Below, piece by piece: positions 58,604-64,000 of a stretch of 64,000 nt of DNA. The stretch spans positions 620,001-684,000 of the forward strand of contig NZ_RYZK01000001.1 in NCBI RefSeq assembly GCF_003990645.1, given 5' to 3'. The translations under genes were made by a program, and so were the position numbers. Positions within the stretch are counted from its first letter, which is position 1. Each line of letters opens with the position of its first letter. The notes under the pieces were generated by a model. That model was not told the DNA's origin. It saw nothing but the letters and a program-made list of their open reading frames with translations, and made no database searches. The stretch comes from Shimia sediminis. Lineage in GTDB: Bacteria > Pseudomonadota > Alphaproteobacteria > Rhodobacterales > Rhodobacteraceae.

Positions 58604-59359
58604 ATGACTATCGCCGACACCTGTGCCGTCATCACCGGAGGGGCTTCGGGCCTCGGAGAAGCCACCGCCCGCCAGTTTGCCGCCAGCGGCGCCAAGGTCG
58701 CGCTGTTCGACCTGAACGAAGAGGCCGGGGAAAAGGTCGCTGCCGAATTGGGCGGCACCTTTCACAAGGTCGACGTGACGGACGAGGACTCGGTCGCTGC
58801 CGGGATCGCCGCAGCCAAGGCCGCCATGGGCAAGATCACGGCGGCAGTGAACTGCGCCGGTATCGCGCCTGCTGCCACCACCATCGGCAAAAAGGGCCCC
58901 CACCCTCTGCACATCTTTCAGCAGACCATCGACATCAATCTGGTGGGCTCGTTCAACGTCGCCCGTCTGGCCGCCGAGGTGATCGCCGAGAACCCGGCAG
59001 CGGACGATGGCGCACGCGGTGTCATCATCAACACCGCCTCGATTGCGGCGATGGACGGCCAGCGCGGCCAGGCGGCCTATGCGGCCTCAAAAGGGGGCAT
59101 CGTCGGATTGTCCCTGCCCATGGCCCGCGATCTGGCACGGTCCGGCATACGCGTCATGGCAATTGCGCCGGGCATCTTCCTGACGCCGATGCTGATGGGG
59201 CTGCCGCAAGAGGTGCAGGACCAACTGGCCCAGGACGTCACCTGCCCCAAGCGGCTGGGTCGTCCCGAGGAATACGCCAAGCTGGCGCAGTTCATCGTCG
59301 AGTCGGGGTATCTGAACGGCGAAGTGATCCGCATCGACGGCGCGTTGCGGATGCAGTGA
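58604..59359 (+). CDS. Short-chain dehydrogenase, HSD10/3-hydroxyacyl-CoA type
   Basis: The 251-residue NAD(P)-dependent SDR enzyme has the coenzyme motif ITGGASGLGEATARQFA near residue 11. NCAGIAPA and the catalytic INTASIAAMDGQRGQAAYAASKGG (Ser, then Tyr-x-x-x-Lys) follow, as does IAPGIFLTPML. The sequence resembles type-2 3-hydroxyacyl-CoA dehydrogenase (HSD17B10 family), so oxidation of short- or branched-chain 3-hydroxyacyl-CoA is likely, though a sterol-like substrate cannot be excluded. The ATG at 58604 follows GAGGAGAG. The TTGTACAA array upstream and a terminator downstream make it a single-gene unit. Confidence 0.9.
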   Translation: MTIADTCAVITGGASGLGEATARQFAASGAKVALFDLNEEAGEKVAAELGGTFHKVDVTDEDSVAAGIAAAKAAMGKITAAVNCAGIAPAATTIGKKGPHPLHIFQQTIDINLVGSFNVARLAAEVIAENPAADDGARGVIINTASIAAMDGQRGQAAYAASKGGIVGLSLPMARDLARSGIRVMAIAPGIFLTPMLMGLPQEVQDQLAQDVTCPKRLGRPEEYAKLAQFIVESGYLNGEVIRIDGALRMQ

Positions 59360-59385
59360 AGGCCCTGCGCCTGAAAGCAAACAAG

Positions 59386-59412
59386 GCCCGCGGTGTGCAC
59401 TGCGGGCTTTTC
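59386..59412 (+). terminator. Rho-independent terminator after the dehydrogenase
   Basis: GCCCGC (59386-59391) pairs with GCGGGC (59402-59407), extended by AA/TT pairs and followed by TTTTCTTTGTTT, 26 bases behind the stop codon. Confidence 0.85.
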
Positions 59413-59511
59413 TTTGTTTACCCCTGAGCTCCACGGCCAAATTTGCGCTTGACCTCAACCTTACTTGAACCTTTAGAAAGTGCCCCCAACCAACACTCGT
59501 AAGGGTTTTCC

Positions 59512-60120
59512 ATGCACGTTCTGACAGTTCTCGACCATCCGGACCCCAACTCATTTAGCGCGGCAGTTGCGCATGCCTTCATGGCAGGGGCAACCAGGGC
59601 TGGCCATACGGTCGAGCTGGCTGATCTCAATGCCGAGGGATTTGATCCCCGCTGGTCGCTGGCCGATATCGAGGCCGATGGGTCACCAGAGCAAATCCCG
59701 CCAGATGTTGCCCTTGAGCAGGCGAGGATCGCGCGGGCCGACGCGATCTGCATGGTGTTTCCTCTGTTCTGGTGGGGCATGCCGGCGGTGACAAAAGGCT
59801 GGGTGGACCGGGTCTGGAGCTGGGGTTGGGCCTATGACCAGTTGGATGACCCGAATCTGTCGTGTCAGAGGCCCCGCTCTGGCGTGCTGCTGGTGCCCGC
59901 CGGGGCGCGGTCGGACGAAATGGCGGAGAAAGGGTATGCCAGCGCTTTGGAAACGGCCTGGATTGACGGAACATTTGGCTATTTCGGGTTTTCGCCCCGT
60001 CGGTTGGAACTGCTCTATGGCTCAACGGGATCACCAGAGCGGCGGCAGGGGCTTTTGCAAAGGAGCCATGAGATCGGTCTTGGTCTTGTGGACCCGGGCA
60101 TTGGAACTGGAAAGCGCTGA
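59512..60120 (+). CDS. Flavodoxin-fold NAD(P)H:quinone oxidoreductase
   Basis: The 202-residue protein belongs to the NQO1/MdaB/KefF flavodoxin-fold group. It has HVLTVLDHPDPNSFSAAVAHAFMAGA at the N-terminus for FMN/FAD phosphate binding, VELADLNAEGFDPRWSL, and the conserved ICMVFPLFWWGMPAVTKGWVDRVWSWGWAYD core. A two-electron quinone or drug reductase role is typical. AAGGG stands 7 bases before the ATG. It is a single gene between a terminator and the next hypothetical gene. Confidence 0.86.
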   Translation: MHVLTVLDHPDPNSFSAAVAHAFMAGATRAGHTVELADLNAEGFDPRWSLADIEADGSPEQIPPDVALEQARIARADAICMVFPLFWWGMPAVTKGWVDRVWSWGWAYDQLDDPNLSCQRPRSGVLLVPAGARSDEMAEKGYASALETAWIDGTFGYFGFSPRRLELLYGSTGSPERRQGLLQRSHEIGLGLVDPGIGTGKR

Positions 60121-60170
60121 GAGGCGGCAGGAGGCTTGCCAAACCGGTCATTCCCTCACAAACTTGCAAT

Positions 60171-60761
60171 ATGCCCCTGCAGAACCGCGTTCAGCCTACC
60201 GGAGAGATCCTCGCCCACCCGGCGCGGGGGGCGTTTCTGGGCAATCGCGGGGTGCTGCATGACGATCAGCGGCAGTTGGGCAAGGCGCGCTGGAAGCACA
60301 AGGCCTGGGTGTGCTGCGTGACCCGGTTCAAGGGACGTCGGCGTGTGCCGATGACGCCGAACCGCTATACCGAATTGTTCTTTCATGACGAGGCGGTGGC
60401 GCTGGCGGCGGGGCATCGGCCGTGCTGTGAATGCCGGCGGAGCGATTTCTTTGCCTTTCTCGATGCGGCGGGGCATGAGGGCAAGGTCGGGGCGTTTGAT
60501 GCAGAGCTCCATGCGGCCAGAGCGGTGCCAAGGGTGTTCCGGCAAAGACGTCACGAGGCCATGGCGCAGGACCTGCCGGATGGGGCGTTCGTGATGACGG
60601 AGCAAGGGGCGGCGTTGATTTCGGGAGACGCTGTTTTTCCCTTTTCTCCAACAGGTTACAGCGCGGCATTCAAGCGACCCTTCGGCGCGGTAACCGTTCT
60701 GACACCGGCCCCAACCCTGACTGCCCTGCGCAACGGATACCTACCGCGGATCGTGAGGTAG
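60171..60761 (+). CDS. Conserved hypothetical protein with Cys-rich motif
   Basis: The 196-residue protein opens MPLQNRVQPTGEILAHPARG and has LGNRGVLHDD, WVCCVTRFKGRRR and RYTELFFHDEAVALAAGHRPCCECRRSDFFAFL. I remember this pattern from alphaproteobacterial hypothetical proteins but know no function. Four cysteines in two pairs (CC at about 44; CCEC at about 85) might bind a metal. No signal peptide or membrane span is seen. Its stop codon lies within the 28-base palindrome that separates it from the convergent ABC-F gene. Confidence 0.7.
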   Translation: MPLQNRVQPTGEILAHPARGAFLGNRGVLHDDQRQLGKARWKHKAWVCCVTRFKGRRRVPMTPNRYTELFFHDEAVALAAGHRPCCECRRSDFFAFLDAAGHEGKVGAFDAELHAARAVPRVFRQRRHEAMAQDLPDGAFVMTEQGAALISGDAVFPFSPTGYSAAFKRPFGAVTVLTPAPTLTALRNGYLPRIVR

Positions 60762-60785
60762 GTCGGACAAATTTGTCCGACCTAC
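60758..60785. terminator. Perfect 28-base palindrome between convergent genes
   Basis: The half-site GTAGGTCGGACAAA is followed directly by its exact reverse complement. It overlaps the stop codon of the upstream gene and ends 8 bases before the uup stop on the other strand. A hairpin could end transcription in both directions, and a REP-like dispersed element is also possible. Confidence 0.65.
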
Positions 60786-60792
60786 GGATGCG

Positions 60793-62598
60793 TCATCCCC
60801 CGGCCTTTTCCTCGAGTTCCAGCCATTCCTCTTCGGCATCTGACAGCGCGGTCTGACGTTCCACCAGCGCCTCTGTGGCTTTCTGGAACTTGACCGGCTC
60901 TTTTGTGAACAGATCAGGGTCCATGAGGAATGCTTCCAGTTTGGCGATCTCGGCCTCGAGTCGTTCCATGATGGCGGGCAGTTTCTCAAGACGGTGCTTT
61001 TCGGTAAAGCTGAGGCCTTCTTTCTGGGTTTTTTCCTGCTTGAGCTTTTCGACCTTAGGCTTTGATTTTTCGACCTTTTGTGGTGCGTCGCCACCCCGCT
61101 GCGCGCGATAGTCGCTCCAGCCGCCGGCATAGACCGTGGCCCGTCCATCGCCCTCCATGGCAACGGTGGTGGTGGCCACACGATCCAGAAAATCACGGTC
61201 GTGACTGACCAAAAGGACGGTGCCGTCATAGTCATCAAGAAGCTCTTGCAACAGATCGAGCGTTTCCACATCCAGATCGTTGGTCGGCTCGTCCAGCACC
61301 AAGAGGTTGCTTTCCCGCGCCATCAGCTTGGCCAGCAACAGCCGTGCCTTTTCCCCGCCCGAGAGCGAGCGCACCGGGGCGCGGGCCTGGGCATCGTCGA
61401 ACAGAAACTCCTTGAGATAACCGACAACATGCTTGGGGGTGCCGCGCACCATGACCTGATCGGCCTTGCCCGAAACGCGCATATCCGGATCGCTGGTCAG
61501 GCTGTCCCAAAGGGTCATGTCCGGATCCAGCTGCGCGCGGGTCTGGTCAAAGATCGCCGGATAGAGATTGGTGCCCAGCGTCACGGTGCCCTCATCCGGC
61601 GCCAGCTGGTCCATCAGCATCTTGATCACCGTGGTCTTGCCCACGCCGTTGGGGCCGACAAAGGCCACGCGGTCGCCGCGCTGGATGGTGATCGAAAACT
61701 TGTGCACAATGGGCTGGCCATCAAAAGACTTGGACACATCCTTGGCATCAATGACTTTCTTGCCGGATTTCGGCCCCGACGCAAAAGCCATCGCCGCCGC
61801 ACCCTGCCGCCGGATCATCGCCGAGCGTTCCGACCGCAGATCGCGCAGGGCTCTCACGCGACCCATGTTGCGCTTGCGCCGGGCGCTGATGCCTTCCACG
61901 GCCCAGCGGGCCTCGGATTTGATCTTGCGGTCCATCTTGTGGCGCTGGAGGTCTTCTTCTTCCCAGATCTTGTCGCGCCACTCTTCAAAAGCGTCGAATC
62001 CCTTTTCCTGCCGCCGCACAGACCCCCGGTCGATCCAGAGCGTCGCGCGGGTCAGGGCGCGCAGAAAGGCGCGGTCGTGAGAGATCAGCACATAGGCCGC
62101 GCGGGTGCTGGCAAGCTCGCCTTCCAACCAGCCAATGGCCTCGATATCCAGATGGTTGGTCGGCTCGTCCAAAAGCATCAGCTCGGGCGCTTCGGCCATC
62201 AGCCGCGCCAGCGCCGCCCGGCGGCGTTCCCCACCCGAGGCGGTCTCAACGGGGCGCGCGGGATCAAACTTTAGCCCCTCGCCTGCGCGCTCGACCTTGT
62301 ACAACTCGCCCGGCTCCAGCGCGGCACTGGCGAAATCCCCCAGCGTGGCAAAGCCCGACATGTCCGGGTCCTGCTCCATATAGCCCACGGACACGCCCGC
62401 AGGCACCACGATGTCGCCCCTGTCGGCCTCGACCAGTCCGGCCATGACCTTCATCAGGGTCGACTTGCCCGAGCCATTGCGCCCCACAAGAGCAACACGG
62501 TCACCGGGCTGAACCACGAGGTCCAGACCATCGAATACCGGGTCTCCGCCGAACGTCAGCGAGATCCCGCTCATCTGTAACAAAGGAATACGAGCCAT
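60793..62598 (-). CDS. uup: ABC-F family ATPase, Uup-like
   Basis: The 601-residue soluble protein has two ABC domains. The first has Walker A LVGRNGSGKST (near residue 40), signature ASGGERRRAAL and Walker B LMLLDEPTNHLDIE. The second has GPNGVGKTT (near residue 323), LSGGEKARLLL and LLVLDEPTNDLDVE. A charged linker and a C-terminal coiled coil (about 535-600, KVEKSKPKVEKLKQEK and following) are Uup features. ABC-F proteins act on ribosomes or, for Uup, on DNA intermediates. No membrane domain exists. It is preceded on the same strand by the acyltransferase gene. Confidence 0.9.
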   Translation of the reverse strand: MARIPLLQMSGISLTFGGDPVFDGLDLVVQPGDRVALVGRNGSGKSTLMKVMAGLVEADRGDIVVPAGVSVGYMEQDPDMSGFATLGDFASAALEPGELYKVERAGEGLKFDPARPVETASGGERRRAALARLMAEAPELMLLDEPTNHLDIEAIGWLEGELASTRAAYVLISHDRAFLRALTRATLWIDRGSVRRQEKGFDAFEEWRDKIWEEEDLQRHKMDRKIKSEARWAVEGISARRKRNMGRVRALRDLRSERSAMIRRQGAAAMAFASGPKSGKKVIDAKDVSKSFDGQPIVHKFSITIQRGDRVAFVGPNGVGKTTVIKMLMDQLAPDEGTVTLGTNLYPAIFDQTRAQLDPDMTLWDSLTSDPDMRVSGKADQVMVRGTPKHVVGYLKEFLFDDAQARAPVRSLSGGEKARLLLAKLMARESNLLVLDEPTNDLDVETLDLLQELLDDYDGTVLLVSHDRDFLDRVATTTVAMEGDGRATVYAGGWSDYRAQRGGDAPQKVEKSKPKVEKLKQEKTQKEGLSFTEKHRLEKLPAIMERLEAEIAKLEAFLMDPDLFTKEPVKFQKATEALVERQTALSDAEEEWLELEEKAGG

Positions 62599-62680
62599 GT
62601 GGTGGGGCTACCTGCCCCGACCAGCTGCGTCAACCACTCTTCTTTTGGCCAAAAATATCCCCGCCGGAGGCATAAAATCT

Positions 62681-63418
62681 TTATACCGCAATTGCCCGGA
62701 GCAGGCGTTTGCGGGCCGGGGGGATTGCGCGGATTTCAAGGCCGGTAAAAACATGCAGCGTGTTCATCTGGCTGTCGACCACCGCATGGTCGCTGACCCA
62801 GCCGCCCATCAACAGATAGGTTCTGAGCAGGGGCGGCATGCGCATCTGGGCGCGTTTGGGGTCGGGTTTGCGGCGCAGGCGCGCGGCAAAACGAAAGACG
62901 TTTGGCGCCTTGACCTGGGGCAGCCAGCGTTTCGGGGCCAGATGCTTGTCACGCAGCATGGCAAAGGCGTCAAAGTATTCGGCGGCATCCGTGCCCGAAA
63001 ACGACGAACAACCAAACAGCATTTCCACATTGTTTTCATCGACGTATGTGGTCATCGCCCCCCAGGCGACGCGCAGGATATCAGCGTCCTGCACATCGGG
63101 GTGAATGCAAAAGCGCCCCATCTCGACCATGCGCCCGTCAAACCCTTTGAGCGCGCTCAGCTCGTAGAACTGCGCCGCGTAGCTGCGGCCAATCTCGGCG
63201 CCGTCGGCCAGCGGTAGAATGCGGAAACAACAGACCAACCGGCCCGTATTCCGGTCTTCGACAAGAAAATGGGTGCAAAGTGCGTCAAAGGCATCTGCAT
63301 CCAGCCCACCCTGATCATCGCCGAGAAACGCCTGCCGACGCAGGGCCTGCGCGGCCTGCAGGTCTGCCGGGGTCTCGGCGATGCGCGCCTGATAGCGCCC
63401 TTTGGCCAATGGGGTCAT
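62681..63418 (-). CDS. olsB: OlsB-like ornithine-acyl-ACP N-acyltransferase (GNAT fold)
   Basis: The 245-residue protein resembles OlsB, which makes lyso-ornithine lipid from ornithine and 3-hydroxyacyl-ACP. Visible GNAT/OlsB segments are ALRRQAFLGDDQGGLDADAFDALCTHFLVED, LVCCFRILPL, SYAAQFYELSAL, VEMGRFCIHPDVQDADILRVAWGAMTTYVDENNVEMLFGCSSF. No olsA (PlsC-type) gene lies beside it, unlike in many relatives, so its role could also be other N-acylation. The ATG at 63418 is chosen over two upstream ATGs because it has GGGACGAG ahead of it. Confidence 0.75.
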   Translation of the reverse strand: MTPLAKGRYQARIAETPADLQAAQALRRQAFLGDDQGGLDADAFDALCTHFLVEDRNTGRLVCCFRILPLADGAEIGRSYAAQFYELSALKGFDGRMVEMGRFCIHPDVQDADILRVAWGAMTTYVDENNVEMLFGCSSFSGTDAAEYFDAFAMLRDKHLAPKRWLPQVKAPNVFRFAARLRRKPDPKRAQMRMPPLLRTYLLMGGWVSDHAVVDSQMNTLHVFTGLEIRAIPPARKRLLRAIAV

Positions 63419-63517
63419 GGCTGTCTCGTCCCTTTGCCTCATCCCTATATAGAGCGGGCTGCGTGACAATTGAATGACCGTCGGATGGCGGCCCCGATCA
63501 GGCCGCCCGGATCCGGG

Positions 63518-63976
63518 TCAGCCCCCGGTGTTATCAAAGCCGCCGTAGTTGCCGATATTGCCGATGATCTGCTTGAGGAAGCCAGGATTGTCGATGTCAT
63601 TATCGGTCACGCGACGGGTCAGTGGCACAAGGTTGCCATCCTCGAGCGTGAATTCTTCGATATTGCGGACAAGCCCGCGGGAATCAAAGGTGATCGCGAC
63701 AAGGCGGCGATCGACCACCTGAGGCGCCCGGGCGCCATAGTGGCGCACCTGCGTCCGCACGTAGTAATAGCCGCCCTCGTCCAGCACGCCGGCGGCAGAG
63801 GGGGTGCCCACGGCCTCGGCCACGCTGTCGCGGGTGTCGACGCCAACCTTGATCTTTTCCAGGTCCTCAGGCAGCGGCACATAGCCGTGATTGCGATATT
63901 GCGCGGTGCAGGCCACAAGGCCCACAAGACATGAAGCGATGATCACGCGCCGCACATGTTTCAATCCACCGGTCAT
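63518..63976 (-). CDS. bamE: Outer-membrane lipoprotein BamE (SmpA/OmlA)
   Basis: BamE is a small accessory lipoprotein of the BAM complex. The 152-residue protein has a signal peptide with lipobox LVAC near residue 23. The SmpA/OmlA domain follows, with GYVPLPEDLEKIKVGVDTRDSVAEAVGTPSAAGVLDEGGYYYVRTQVRHYG and the closing beta strands. The C-terminus after NDIDNPGFL is Gly/Asn-rich. bamA lies far away at the other end of the window. A start at 63976 gives a plausible signal peptide with basic N-region (KHVRR). Confidence 0.88.
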   Translation of the reverse strand: MTGGLKHVRRVIIASCLVGLVACTAQYRNHGYVPLPEDLEKIKVGVDTRDSVAEAVGTPSAAGVLDEGGYYYVRTQVRHYGARAPQVVDRRLVAITFDSRGLVRNIEEFTLEDGNLVPLTRRVTDNDIDNPGFLKQIIGNIGNYGGFDNTGG

Positions 63977-64000
63977 AACTGCCCTCTTGCCTTGGCTTCT

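Noticed and set aside
62597-63217. Plus-strand open frame of 206 codons opposite the OlsB-like gene
   Set aside because: It is antisense to a gene with clear family motifs, and its own translation is rich in His, Gln and Arg without a domain.

Overview
The window looks like chromosomal DNA of a marine alphaproteobacterium of the Rhodobacterales (Roseobacter group). The basis is a moderately GC-rich composition, a CtrA/SciP cell-cycle pair, an LpxI-type (rather than LpxH-type) lipid A pathway, TrmFO, an alphaproteobacterial GTTC-N7-GTTC SOS box in front of ssb, and typical Rhodobacterales gene neighbourhoods. Nearly all of it is core housekeeping sequence. I see no rRNA or tRNA gene, CRISPR array, prophage or insertion sequence.

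Layout. 1-487 holds no recognisable gene. 488-4256 carries tRNA modification and small metabolic genes (trmFO, a SAM methyltransferase, gluQRS, hisI, an Fe-S scaffold). 4466-9065 (minus) is a small membrane peptide gene, recG and ligA. 9133-10224 (minus) is ctrA with sciP immediately upstream, and mnmA diverges from it. 11514-13813 (minus) holds a class III nucleotide cyclase translationally coupled to an NrtS-like transporter, plus a CadD-like membrane protein. 13817-26026 (minus) is the large envelope and translation cluster: lpxB, lpxI, lpxA, fabZ, skp, bamA, a small membrane peptide gene, rseP, dxr, cdsA, uppS, frr and pyrH. lpxD is missing from its usual place. miaA and a secreted VWA protein follow on the plus strand.

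28021-37020 is transport: an AraC-type regulator, a peptide-type ABC transporter (two permeases and a fused double ATPase, with no binding protein in the window), a small monooxygenase-fold protein, and a complete polar amino-acid ABC transporter on the minus strand. 37134-42671 contains a MauG/CcpA-type dihaem peroxidase with an FNR-like box, a lytic transglycosylase, ssb with an SOS box, pepT, and aroB/aroK. 42807-49254 (plus) holds a small membrane peptide gene, a secreted helical protein, xerD, a CNNM/CorC-type protein, an EamA transporter, and eno with two LacI-type operators.

49306-52937 holds a DadA-like oxidase, an alpha/beta hydrolase, a cupin and anmK. The most unusual block is 53180-57037, a three-gene cassette lying between anmK and tyrS. 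It encodes a secreted DUF3604 (PHP-like) protein, a membrane-anchored and degenerate parvulin, and a HupE/UreJ-type membrane protein. Its function is not established. The right end carries tyrS, an HSD10-like dehydrogenase preceded by a triple TTGTACAA palindrome array, a quinone-reductase-like flavoprotein, a conserved hypothetical protein, an Uup-type ABC-F ATPase, an OlsB-like acyltransferase and bamE.

I refined gene starts where a ribosome binding site or an overlap with the upstream gene supported it. Four intergenic small ORFs (37-52 codons) with ribosome binding sites were added. Every homology call is pattern recognition from the translated sequence, not a database search.
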